Counted from the stretch's first letter, positions 1-6,044 are shown. The stretch is DNA of 7,563 bases from an uncultured Sulfitobacter sp. (GCA_937923365.1 CALAIJ010000001.1:1-7563), one strand, 5' to 3'. The notes: generated by a model not told the origin, from the letters alone. Numbers and translations: made by a program.

Positions 1-606
1 GGCGACGACGGGCGCTTGTGTATCGGCGGGGCCACCACCCACGCCACAGTCGCAGCCGAGGGCGGGGCATACCCTGCGCTGGCCGGACTGGCCGCGCGCA
101 TCGGTGATCCTGCGGTGCGCAACCGTGGCACCATCGGCGGCTCGCTGGCCAACAACGACCCCTCCGCCTGTTATCCAGCCGGCGCATTGGGCAGCGGGGC
201 GTTGATTGTGACCAACACCCGCGAGATTGCCGCAGATGACTATTTCCAGGGCATGTTCGACACCGCACTGGAGGAAGGCGAGATCGTCACAGAAGTGAAG
301 TTCCCCATCCCGCAGGCCGCACATTACGAGAAGTTCTTGCAGCCCGCCTCAAGGTTCCCGCTGGTTGCCGCCTTTGTTGCCAAGTTCAGCGACGGGGTGC
401 GTGTGGCCATCACAGGCGCCTCCAACAACGGTGTGTTCCGGTGGAGCGATGCGGAAGCGGCGTTGTCGTCCAATTTCTCTGCCGATGCGCTGGCGGGGCT
501 CAGCATGTCGGATGCCGATATGATCAGCGATCTGCACGGCTCTGCCGCCTACCGCGCGCATCTGGTAGGGGTCATGACCAAACGCGCTGTGGCCGCGATC
601 AGCTGA
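1..606 (+). CDS. CoxM-like FAD-binding subunit of a molybdenum hydroxylase (3' part)
   Basis: This is the 3' part of the FAD-binding medium subunit of a xanthine/CO dehydrogenase-family molybdenum hydroxylase. In this family the subunit carries electrons from the FeS small subunit to FAD in the cytoplasm. The frame is open from base 1 and yields 201 residues against about 260-290 for the family, so roughly 60-90 N-terminal residues, including the first FAD motif (AGGT/AGGH type), lie upstream. The visible second FAD-site region has IGGATTHATV near the fragment start and RNRGTIGG with the TIGG signature at fragment residues 44-47, followed by SLANNDPSACYPA. The C-terminal part, with FPLVAAFVA and ITGASNNGVFRW, fits the CO dehydrogenase flavoprotein C-terminal domain. 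It is the last gene of its unit, since a terminator follows 26 bp after the stop. That fits a small-large-medium gene order, but the partner subunits are outside the window. The substrate cannot be told from this subunit. Confidence 0.9.
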   Translation, partial: GDDGRLCIGGATTHATVAAEGGAYPALAGLAARIGDPAVRNRGTIGGSLANNDPSACYPAGALGSGALIVTNTREIAADDYFQGMFDTALEEGEIVTEVKFPIPQAAHYEKFLQPASRFPLVAAFVAKFSDGVRVAITGASNNGVFRWSDAEAALSSNFSADALAGLSMSDADMISDLHGSAAYRAHLVGVMTKRAVAAIS

Positions 607-632
607 TCCGTGCCGAAGACCCGATAAAACAG

Positions 633-662
633 CCGCGTTCCCGCAAGGGGGCGCGGTTTTTT
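633..662 (+). terminator. Rho-independent terminator after the CoxM-like gene
   Basis: A 10-bp stem pairs CCGCGTTCCC (633-642) with GGGGGCGCGG (647-656), including two G-T wobbles, around a GCAA tetraloop. It is followed at once by six T residues. It ends the upstream operon and isolates it from the OmpA-family gene. Its outer arms are nearly the same as those of the terminator at 4877-4910. Confidence 0.93.
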
Positions 663-788
663 GCTGGTGATATTGGATAGCAATGGCCTTTGCGCTTAAT
701 GTCAGCTGTATCGCCTGCACCTGCGTAGAATAAGGACCGCAGGCCCGTTTAGCAGCAAATGCTGCGCCAGAGTGAGGATATGTGACCC

Positions 789-2852
789 GTGAGACCCCTT
801 TTTCAAATTGCCCTTGCCGGTCTTGTGACCAGTCTGTCGTTTGCCCAGCCCACACCTGTCGCGGCTCAAGGGGAGCTGTCGCAATGTGGCTCAAACCCCA
901 AGCCACGGGATTATCCCTGCCAGATGGTCGGGCGTGTCGCCAAGAATGCCACTGACTTTCGCATCTTCTCGTTGATCCGGGATGGCCGCGCCAAGACGCC
1001 GGCAGAGGCGCGCAAAATCCTGAATATCGGGGGGACAGCGCCCGCTGCACTGCCCGCCTGCGGGCCCAAGGGCAACAGCACCCCGCTGCCCTGTACGTTT
1101 GCAGGCATCACCGTGACGGACAAGGACCAGTGGCGTGCCGCACGGCTTGTGGCCATCGGGAAGGCCCGCGATCTTGAGGAAGCCCGCGCCATTCTGGCCG
1201 CCAGAGACGGCGCGCGCGCAGACGCGTTGCCCGCTTGCGGCGACACGGCGAATGCCACGCCGCTGCCCTGCGATATGGGCGGGGCGCGTGTGGACACCCG
1301 AGATGATTGGAACCTTGAGCGGCTGATCCTTGCAGGCAAGGCCCGCGACCGTGCCGAGGCAAAGGCCCTCGTTGCAGAACGCCGCGCCGCTCAGACCCAG
1401 TCAGAGCTGCCCGCCTGTGGCGACAAGGCGAACACCACACCACTGCCCTGTGCGTTGGGCGGCTATGTGGTAAAATCCAAGGAAGACTGGCGCGTCGTGC
1501 GTCTGATCGCCATCGGCAAGGCCAAGGATCCCGCCGAGGCCCGTGCCATCCTTGCTGCACGTGACGCGGCCCGCGTCGAGACGCCGCAGAACCTGCCCGC
1601 CTGCGAAGGCAATGCAGGCAAAGCAGCGTTGCCCTGCGAAGTGGGCCAGCGCGTTGCCCGCTCTGCCGAGGAAATCCGCATCTTCCGCCTGATCGAGGAA
1701 GGCCGCGCGCGCAACGTCGCCCAGGCGCAAGACCTTCTGGCCGCCCGCCGTGCAGAAGCACGCGCCGCGAGGGAGGCTCAGCAAGCGGCTGAACGCGCCC
1801 GCCGTCAGGCCGAACGCCGCGAGCGTCGCCGTGCCGAGCGCGCAGCCGCAGCGGCTGCCGCGAATGCGGGTGACGGGCCCGGCGCAAACACACAAACGGA
1901 GGTGGTCACAGGGGCCGACATCCGCGCCTCTGACGAGGAATACGGCACGCGTGTCGTCACGCAGGACGACGGTTTGTCGAAGTTCGAAAAGGCCTTGCTG
2001 CTGGGGTTGGGCGCCGTGGTCGTGGGCAAAGTGCTCAAGAACGGTGACAAGGTCATCAGCAACAGCGGCGATCGCGTGGTGGTTGAAAGCCCCGAAGGGG
2101 ACCTGCGGGTGCTCAAAGACGACAACGCCCTGATCCAGCGCCCCGGTGATACGGTGCAGACGCGCACCTATGACGATGGCTCCACCCGCACGATGGTGAC
2201 AAAGCCTGACGGGTCGCGGGTCATCACTGTGCGCACGGCGGACGGCACCGTGTTGCGCCGCACCAACATTGATGCAGGGGGCACGCCCACGGTCATCATC
2301 GACGATACCCGCGAGGAACAGGCAGTTGTCGTGTCCGAATTGCCATCCGTCATCGACGGGGCGCGGCAGGCCAGCCTGTTGCAGACAGAGCGTGATTTGC
2401 AGCAAGCCCTGTCGTCCCAGTTGCGCAGCACCGATGCGCGCCGCTTTTCCCTGCGACAAGTGCGCGAAATCCCGCAGGTCCGCGCCCTTGCCCCGCAGTT
2501 GGAGCTGGACGCGATCCAGTTTGCCACAGGCTCTGCCGCGATCCTGCCCGAACAGGCGCGGGCGCTGACGCAAATCGGTCTGTCCATGCGCGACCTGATT
2601 GCGCGCGATCCGCGCACGGTCATTCTGGTCGAGGGCCATACGGATGCCACGGGCAGTGCGACCTATAACCTTGCCCTGTCAGACCGCCGGGCCGAGACGG
2701 TGGCACTGGCGCTGACCGAATACTTCGATGTGCCCGCGGCCAATATGGTCACGCAAGGTTACGGTGAGGATTCGCTGAAGGTGCCGACATTGCTGTCGGA
2801 AGCCGCCAACCGCCGCGCCGTGGTGCGCAACATCACAGGGTTACTGCAGTAG
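789..2852 (+). CDS. Secreted OmpA-family protein with five Cys-pair repeats
   Basis: A 687-residue envelope protein predicted to hold peptidoglycan through its C-terminal OmpA/MotB-like domain. The GTG start is chosen because GAGGA (774-778) lies 10 nt upstream and the preceding in-frame ATG at 780 runs straight into TGA. Residues 1-27 look like a signal peptide (hydrophobic core, then PVAAQ); no lipobox cysteine is seen. Residues 33-320 hold five repeats of 58-62 residues, each opening with two cysteines exactly 11 apart (33/44, 91/102, 150/161, 210/221, 272/283). Residues 318-360 are an Arg/Ala/Glu-rich likely helix. A hydrophobic stretch (402-416, LGLGAVVVG) follows, then a beta-rich DG-containing section (418-505). 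The OmpA domain spans about 572-687, with FATGSAAILPEQA, EGHTDATGS, LSDRRAETV and NRRAVVRN; the Asp of the third and Arg of the fourth fit the diaminopimelate-binding positions. It stands alone between terminators. The role of the repeats is unknown. Confidence 0.9.
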   Translation: MRPLFQIALAGLVTSLSFAQPTPVAAQGELSQCGSNPKPRDYPCQMVGRVAKNATDFRIFSLIRDGRAKTPAEARKILNIGGTAPAALPACGPKGNSTPLPCTFAGITVTDKDQWRAARLVAIGKARDLEEARAILAARDGARADALPACGDTANATPLPCDMGGARVDTRDDWNLERLILAGKARDRAEAKALVAERRAAQTQSELPACGDKANTTPLPCALGGYVVKSKEDWRVVRLIAIGKAKDPAEARAILAARDAARVETPQNLPACEGNAGKAALPCEVGQRVARSAEEIRIFRLIEEGRARNVAQAQDLLAARRAEARAAREAQQAAERARRQAERRERRRAERAAAAAAANAGDGPGANTQTEVVTGADIRASDEEYGTRVVTQDDGLSKFEKALLLGLGAVVVGKVLKNGDKVISNSGDRVVVESPEGDLRVLKDDNALIQRPGDTVQTRTYDDGSTRTMVTKPDGSRVITVRTADGTVLRRTNIDAGGTPTVIIDDTREEQAVVVSELPSVIDGARQASLLQTERDLQQALSSQLRSTDARRFSLRQVREIPQVRALAPQLELDAIQFATGSAAILPEQARALTQIGLSMRDLIARDPRTVILVEGHTDATGSATYNLALSDRRAETVALALTEYFDVPAANMVTQGYGEDSLKVPTLLSEAANRRAVVRNITGLLQ
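885..1748 (+). repeat. Five tandem Cys-pair protein repeats within the OmpA-family gene
   Basis: The region encodes five diverged copies of a module with consensus LPACGxxANxTPLPC, then a short beta-like stretch, then a helix of the form RLIAIGKARDxAEARAIL. The cysteine spacing is exactly 11 residues in every copy. Copies 2-4 share the TPLPC form and a Trp in QW/DW. Copies 1 and 5 lack that Trp, and instead share RIFxLIxxGRA. The DNA copies differ at many codons, so this is an old duplication under protein-level constraint rather than a recent one. Confidence 0.85.
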
Positions 2853-2881
2853 GCGGCGCGGACCCGCATCGCTGACGCACT

Positions 2882-2916
2882 AAAAAAGGCCCCGTGGAAG
2901 CGGGGCCTTTTCCTTT
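2882..2916. terminator. Bidirectional terminator between the OmpA-family gene and infC
   Basis: AAGGCCCCG (2886-2894) pairs with CGGGGCCTT (2901-2909), leaving a loop TGGAAG that can tighten to GGAA. On the plus strand the stem is followed by TTTTCCTTT. On the minus strand it is followed by a run of six T (2887-2882), so it can stop both the OmpA-family transcript and the infC transcript, which converge here. Confidence 0.92.
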
Positions 2917-2929
2917 GGAATTCTTAGTT

Positions 2930-2982
2930 GGTCAGCCTTTGGCGGGTAGGGGCCCGATGAGCATGACCATCTGGCGACCTTC
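2930..2982 (-). repeat. Extra copy of the last 53 bp of infC (16 codons plus stop)
   Basis: This stretch matches 3033-3085 at 52 of 53 positions, offset by 103 bp. Read on the minus strand it encodes residues E168 to G183 of IF-3 plus the TGA stop. The only difference is GCC here against GCA in the intact gene, a synonymous change in the Ala codon near the end. The copy lies between the infC stop and the terminator. It is in a different frame from the intact gene (103 is not a multiple of 3) and has no start of its own, so it is an untranslated fragment. See the findings for possible origins. Confidence 0.95.
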
Positions 2983-3018
2983 TCAGGGATTGGCGCCGCC
3001 AACACGTCAGAAGGTCGC
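2974..3018. repeat. Nested inverted repeats in the spacer between the two infC 3' ends
   Basis: GCGACCTTCT (2974-2983) is perfectly complementary to AGAAGGTCGC (3009-3018). Nested inside are TTGGCG (2990-2995) and CGCCAA (2997-3002), one base apart. The left arm belongs mostly to the duplicated infC end, so the right arm is in effect a third, inverted copy of that short motif. A small GCGC-AACAA-GCGC hairpin follows at 3017-3029. There is no T-run, so it is not itself a terminator. Confidence 0.7.
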
Positions 3019-3034
3019 GCAACAAGCGCAGGGG

Positions 3035-3586
3035 TCAGCCTTTTGCGGGTAGGGGCCCGATGAGCATGACCATCTGGCGACCTTCCATCTTGGGAAAGTT
3101 CTCCACCTTGCCGTGCTCTTTGGTGTCCTCGGCGACACGCTCCAGCAGTTCGCGGCCCAAGTTCTGGTGTGCCATCTCGCGGCCCCGAAAACGCAGGGTG
3201 ATCTTGACCTTGTCGCCGTTCTCCAGAAACTTGAAGACGTTGCGCATTTTGACGTCATAGTCGTTCGTGTCCGTGTTGGGACGGAACTTGACCTCTTTGA
3301 TCTCGATGATCTTCTGCTTTTTGCGCGCCTCGGATTCCCGCTTTTGCTGTTCGTACTTGAACTTGCCGAAATCCATGATCTTGCAGACGGGGGGATTGGC
3401 GTTTGGCGAAATCTCTACCAGATCAAGTCCGGCCTCGTCTGCCATTTCCATTGCGCGGGAGGGGGTGACTACGCCGACGTTTTCTCCGTCGGCTCCGATC
3501 AGGCGAATTTCGTTTGAGCGGATTTTGTCGTTGATGCGCGGGCCGGTGTCGCGTTGCGGCGGCGCATTGTGTGGTCTGCGAGCGAT
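3035..3586 (-). CDS. infC: Translation initiation factor IF-3, probable ATC start
   Basis: IF-3 binds the 30S subunit, keeps 50S off and checks the start codon-initiator tRNA pairing. From the chosen ATC start the product has 183 residues, close to the 180 of E. coli. The N-domain begins [17 protein letters not shown] (residues 15-31). The family signature [14 protein letters not shown] lies at 69-82, a Lys/Glu-rich linker at about 83-92, and the C-domain runs from about 93 with [16 protein letters not shown] and MEGRQMVM. No ATG or GTG lies near the conserved N-terminus. The SD AAAGGA (3600-3595) sits 8 nt before ATC at 3586 and 5 nt before a second ATC at 3589. The nearest in-frame ATG (3736) would add 50 residues with no resemblance to IF-3. 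Non-ATG starts are a known trait of infC and allow IF-3 to repress its own translation. It stands alone, since no rpmI/rplT follows. Its last 53 bp are duplicated downstream. Confidence 0.95.
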   Translation of the reverse strand: MARRPHNAPPQRDTGPRINDKIRSNEIRLIGADGENVGVVTPSRAMEMADEAGLDLVEISPNANPPVCKIMDFGKFKYEQQKRESEARKKQKIIEIKEVKFRPNTDTNDYDVKMRNVFKFLENGDKVKITLRFRGREMAHQNLGRELLERVAEDTKEHGKVENFPKMEGRQMVMLIGPLPAKG

Positions 3587-3594
3587 GATGGTCG

Positions 3595-3600
3595 TCCTTT
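3595..3600 (-). promoter_or_regulatory. Ribosome binding site that sets the non-ATG infC start
   Basis: Read on the minus strand, AAAGGA is followed by CGACC and then two ATC codons. Spacing of 5 nt to the first ATC (3589-3587) and 8 nt to the second (3586-3584) makes either usable. The second gives the N-terminus ARRPHNAPP directly after the initiator Met and has the more usual spacing for this part of the SD. Confidence 0.7.
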
Positions 3601-3626
3601 GATAGTGAATACATCTACGAGCGCGT

Positions 3627-3655
3627 AAGGTAGACGCGGGGCAGACCATCTTCAA
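3627..3655 (-). promoter_or_regulatory. Possible infC promoter (weak match)
   Basis: On the minus strand TTGAAG (3655-3650) and TACCTT (3632-3627) are 17 bp apart and would place the start of transcription some 30-40 nt before the infC start. Both boxes match the housekeeping consensus only partly, so this is a candidate. In the rest of 3590-3789, between the divergent genes, I see no better promoter for either direction and no other gene. Confidence 0.25.
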
Positions 3656-3789
3656 GACGCAATTTTCTGCCGTTGGCGTAAAGGCCGTAACTTTCCCCTT
3701 GAATCCCTCCGCTTTGATGCGCATTTCACGCCGCAACGGGACTCGCCTGCCAACACGACAGGGGTCACCTGAATTGAGGGGTACTTACC

Positions 3790-4851
3790 ATGAAAAATCT
3801 TATCTGGATTATCGTAGCAGCGATCATTGCAATCGGGGGCTACATGCTGTGGTCCGGCAAATCCGCGACCGAGCTTGCGTCGGACGCGTCCGATGCGGCC
3901 AGCAGTGCGGTTGACACTGCCACCGACGCGGCCAGCACAGCCACAGAGGCTGTCACCGAGACAGCAGGCGACGCAGTAGACGCCGCCACCGATGCAGCGG
4001 CCGGTGCTGCCGATGCGGTCACAGATGCTGCCGAAGGCGCCGTTGACGCCGCCACAGATGCAGCCGCAGGTGCCGCGGACGCCGTGACGGACGCCGCAGC
4101 CGGTGCCGCAGACGCGGTCACGGACGCCGCCGAGGGCGCTGTTGATGCAGCCGAGGGCGCAGTTGACGCCGCCACAGACGCCGCAAGCGATGCGGCTGAT
4201 GCAGCCACAGACGCGGTCACTGGTGCCGCAGATGCAGCAACCGACGCGGTTGATAGCGCCGTCGACACAGCAACGGACGCCGCCGAAGGTGCAGCCGACG
4301 CCGCGAGCGACGCAGTAGACGCAACAACAGAGGCCGCCTCTGACGCTGTGGACACTGCAACGGATGCTGCCGAAAGCACAGCTGATGCAGCAACCGATGC
4401 CGCAACTGACGCGGTAGATGCCACGACAGACGCAGCTTCTGACGCTGTTGATACAGCAACAGAGGCCGCCGAAAGCACAGCCGAGGCCGCCACAGACACA
4501 GCCACTGACGCTGTAGACACCGCGACAGACGCCGCCGAAAGCACAGCTGACGCCGCAACAGATGCTGCCGAAAGCACAACTGAGGCCGCAACAGACGCGG
4601 TTGACGATGCCGCAGCCACAGCGACAGAAGCAACAGAAGAGGCCGCAGCCACGGCCACTGACGCATCTGCAATGAGCGAGCTGCTGAGCGTTGACGGTTT
4701 TGACCTCACGAAAGTCTCCGAGATGATCGAGGGTTCCGAGCTGGGCGCGATCCAGAAAACCACACTGACCAAAGGTCTTGAGGCCGCGCAGGACAATCCT
4801 GAGCTGCTGAAAGGTGTGCTGGAGAAAATCCGCGAAGCGCTGAACCTCTGA
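3790..4851 (+). CDS. Membrane-anchored acidic hendecad-repeat (LEA-like) protein, function unknown
   Basis: A 353-residue protein that I do not recognise as a characterised family. The ATG is supported by GAGGGG (3776-3781) 8 nt upstream. Residues 4-22 form one hydrophobic helix (LIWIIVAAIIAIGGYML), either a membrane anchor or an uncleaved signal. Residues 31-294 consist almost only of Ala, Asp, Thr, Val, Ser, Glu and Gly in 11-residue units such as GAADAVTDAAE, DAVDTATDAAE and STADAATDAAE, with two 7-residue units inserted. From residue 25 to 307 there is no Lys, Arg or His, so the rod is strongly acidic. A distinct C-terminal segment (about 295-353, SELLSVDGFDLTKVSEMIEG onward) has normal composition and looks like a small helical domain. 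The 11-mer period recalls group-3 LEA proteins and other hendecad helices, though LEA proteins are rich in Lys. A periplasmic or surface-exposed amphipathic helix is likely, by inference. It is a single-gene unit closed by a terminator and divergent from infC. Confidence 0.85.
   Translation: MKNLIWIIVAAIIAIGGYMLWSGKSATELASDASDAASSAVDTATDAASTATEAVTETAGDAVDAATDAAAGAADAVTDAAEGAVDAATDAAAGAADAVTDAAAGAADAVTDAAEGAVDAAEGAVDAATDAASDAADAATDAVTGAADAATDAVDSAVDTATDAAEGAADAASDAVDATTEAASDAVDTATDAAESTADAATDAATDAVDATTDAASDAVDTATEAAESTAEAATDTATDAVDTATDAAESTADAATDAAESTTEAATDAVDDAAATATEATEEAAATATDASAMSELLSVDGFDLTKVSEMIEGSELGAIQKTTLTKGLEAAQDNPELLKGVLEKIREALNL
3880..4671 (+). repeat. Hendecad-encoding (about 33-bp) repeat tract
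   Basis: About 24 successive 11-residue units are encoded here, with two shorter 7-residue units (GAVDAAE near residues 117-123 and TATDAAE near 189-195). Codon choice varies from unit to unit (GCC/GCA/GCG/GCT, GAC/GAT). The repeat is therefore kept at protein level and is not a fresh DNA slippage array, although the first half (GAADAV/GAVDAA units) is more homogeneous than the second. Confidence 0.85.
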
Positions 4852-4876
4852 TCCCGCAATCAGAGCGATGATCTAG

Positions 4877-4910
4877 CCGCGTCCCCTGATGTCAGGGGGC
4901 GCGGTTTTTT
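4877..4910 (+). terminator. Rho-independent terminator after the hendecad-repeat gene
   Basis: CCGCGTCCCCTG (4877-4888) pairs with CAGGGGGCGCGG (4893-4904), with one T-G wobble, around an ATGT loop. Six T follow. It begins 25 bp after the stop codon and separates this gene from the dioxygenase. Confidence 0.94.
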
Positions 4911-4968
4911 CTTGCCCTAAAGGTCCTTCCGCGTGCAGCCTGAGCGCCAACAAGGGGGGAGACGTCTG

Positions 4969-5817
4969 ATGGCGTGGACGATCACAAAAATGAGCGGCCA
5001 TTTGGGCGCGACCCTGACCGGAGAGGCCCTCAAGGGCGCAAATGCCGCCGCACTGGACGCCGTGCGTGACGCGCTGTTTGCCTACGGTGTGGTCGTGTTG
5101 CCGGGGCAGTTTCTGGCGCCGGAGGATCACATCCGTCTGGCCCAGCACTTTGGCCCGATCGATGTGAACCGCTTTTTCACGCCAGTGGAAGGGCACCCGC
5201 AGATTGCAGAAGTGCGCACCCGGCCTGAACAAAGCAAGGTGATCGGCGGTACATGGCACACCGATCACAGCTATGATGCGGCCCCTGCCATGTGTTCGAT
5301 CCTGTCTGCGCGGTCCTTGCCACCGGTGGGCGGGGATACGCATTTTGCCTCGATGACGGCGGCCTACCACGCCCTTTCAGAGGGGATGCAGCAGATGCTG
5401 TGCGGGGTGCAGGCCGAGCATAGTGACGGCTCTTTTGCGGGGTCAGAGACGCTGGGGCTGACGATGGCCAAGGACAAAGCGCGTTTCAAAGCACCTGTCG
5501 TGCATCCGGTTATCATCCGGCATCCCGTCACAGGGGCGCCGTGTGTCTACGTCAACGGGGATTTCACCACGCGGTTCGACGGCTGGACGGTGGCAGAGAG
5601 CGCGCCGATGCTGGCCTACCTTTACCGGTTTGTCACCCAGCCGATCTTTACCACGCGGATCCGCTGGGACACAGGCATGGTCGCCATTTGGGACAACCGT
5701 CTGGTGCAGCATTATGCGACGGCCGATTACGCAGGCCATGCCCGCCTGATGCACCGGATCACGGTGCAGGGGCAGCCGTTGGAAGCCTATAGGACAGCTG
5801 CTCATCCGCCTCGGTGA
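4969..5817 (+). CDS. TauD/TfdA-family Fe(II)/2-oxoglutarate-dependent dioxygenase
   Basis: A 282-residue cytoplasmic non-haem iron enzyme that would hydroxylate its substrate while turning 2-oxoglutarate and O2 into succinate and CO2. The ATG at 4969 is preferred over the in-frame ATG at 4933 because GGAG (4958-4961) lies 7 nt before it and MAWTITKMSG is a natural start for the fold. The facial triad is complete: H97 and D99 in GGTWHTDHSYD, and H248 in WDNRLVQHYATADY. T124 in GGDTHFAS and R263 in ARLMHRITVQG match the 2-oxoglutarate-binding positions of TauD. The length equals that of E. coli TauD (283). The family includes taurine, alkylsulfate, 2,4-D and other dioxygenases, and the residues seen do not fix the substrate. 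No transporter genes lie beside it. It has its own transcription unit after a terminator and converges on the sulfite-reduction operon, which makes a sulfonate substrate plausible but unproven. Confidence 0.9.
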   Translation: MAWTITKMSGHLGATLTGEALKGANAAALDAVRDALFAYGVVVLPGQFLAPEDHIRLAQHFGPIDVNRFFTPVEGHPQIAEVRTRPEQSKVIGGTWHTDHSYDAAPAMCSILSARSLPPVGGDTHFASMTAAYHALSEGMQQMLCGVQAEHSDGSFAGSETLGLTMAKDKARFKAPVVHPVIIRHPVTGAPCVYVNGDFTTRFDGWTVAESAPMLAYLYRFVTQPIFTTRIRWDTGMVAIWDNRLVQHYATADYAGHARLMHRITVQGQPLEAYRTAAHPPR

Positions 5818-5870
5818 GGCGTCTTCGCGAGAAACGGCAGAGGCTTCAGGGCTCACCGTCCCAGAGGGGG

Positions 5871-6025
5871 CCGCAGCCGCCGTCGATTGATGTCTTTCAT
5901 GGCGCCTGCGCGCACCCTTCCCAAGGAGAATAGCCGTCTCCCAAGCAAGCTTGGGTCCCTCGGCGATTATCCTTGGCAAGCGCCCCCGCAGGCGCCCTGA
6001 CGCCCTCAAGCGAAGGCGGCTCCGG
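5871..6025. repeat. Long imperfect palindrome filling the convergent intergenic region
   Basis: Two arms of about 75 bp face each other around a CCCAAG-CAAG-CTTGGG hairpin (5940-5955). Matching blocks are: 5871-5881 with 6015-6025 (10 of 11); TCG and TTGA (5883-5890) with TCAA and CGA (6006-6013); the perfect 10-bp GGCGCCTGCG (5901-5910) with CGCAGGCGCC (5987-5996), plus TCA/TGA outside it; and 5917-5936 with 5961-5980 (17 of 20, including CCAAGGA/TCCTTGG). Weaker pairing (GCTCACC/GGTCAGC, GTCCC/GGGAC) may extend it to 5851-6049, up to the fpr stop. There is no long T-run, so it is not a standard intrinsic terminator, though it could slow convergent transcription. It looks like a mobile or repeated intergenic palindromic element, or two inverted copies of one unit. 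I see no gene in 5818-6044. Confidence 0.75.
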
Positions 6026-6044
6026 ACCAGCGGGACAGTCGGGG

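Noticed and set aside
752..765. Small palindrome GCAGCAAATGCTGC upstream of the OmpA-family gene, a possible operator or hairpin
   Set aside because: Only 5-bp arms and no recognisable regulator motif. A TAGAAT box at 726-731 lacks a convincing -35 partner, so I do not call a promoter or operator here.
780..785. ATG-TGA start-stop pair just before the GTG start of the OmpA-family gene, a possible minimal upstream ORF
   Set aside because: The SD GAGGA ends one base before this ATG, too close for initiation; the spacing fits the GTG at 789 instead.
349..1050. 233-codon open frame on the minus strand across the CoxM-like and OmpA-family genes
   Set aside because: It runs through a terminator and two well-supported genes, with composition typical of an antisense shadow in GC-rich DNA.
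1401..2639. 412-codon minus-strand open frame inside the OmpA-family gene
   Set aside because: It is fully antisense to the signal-peptide/OmpA protein, has no recognisable domain and no RBS, and is expected in GC-rich coding DNA.
3587..3736. Upstream extension of infC to the ATG at 3736 (50 extra residues)
   Set aside because: The extra residues do not resemble IF-3, no RBS precedes that ATG, and a clear SD lies just before the ATC codons at the conserved N-terminus.
885..4671. Possible CRISPR array or DNA slippage array in the repeat-rich genes
   Set aside because: The repeats are protein-level and diverged in codons, without constant repeats separated by unique spacers. No array or cas gene is seen.
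3840..4859. A 339-codon open frame on the minus strand, antisense to the hendecad-repeat gene (Ser/Ala/Val-rich), and a second Arg/Leu-rich one at 4217-4672
   Set aside because: They are by-products of the repetitive GCN/GAY codons, which contain no stop in antisense. The plus-strand frame has an RBS, a membrane segment, a normal C-terminal domain and a terminator; the antisense frames have none of these.
4933..4968. Twelve-residue N-terminal extension of the dioxygenase from the ATG at 4933
   Set aside because: No RBS precedes 4933, the added residues are a polar non-family stretch, and GGAG lies at the right distance from the ATG at 4969.
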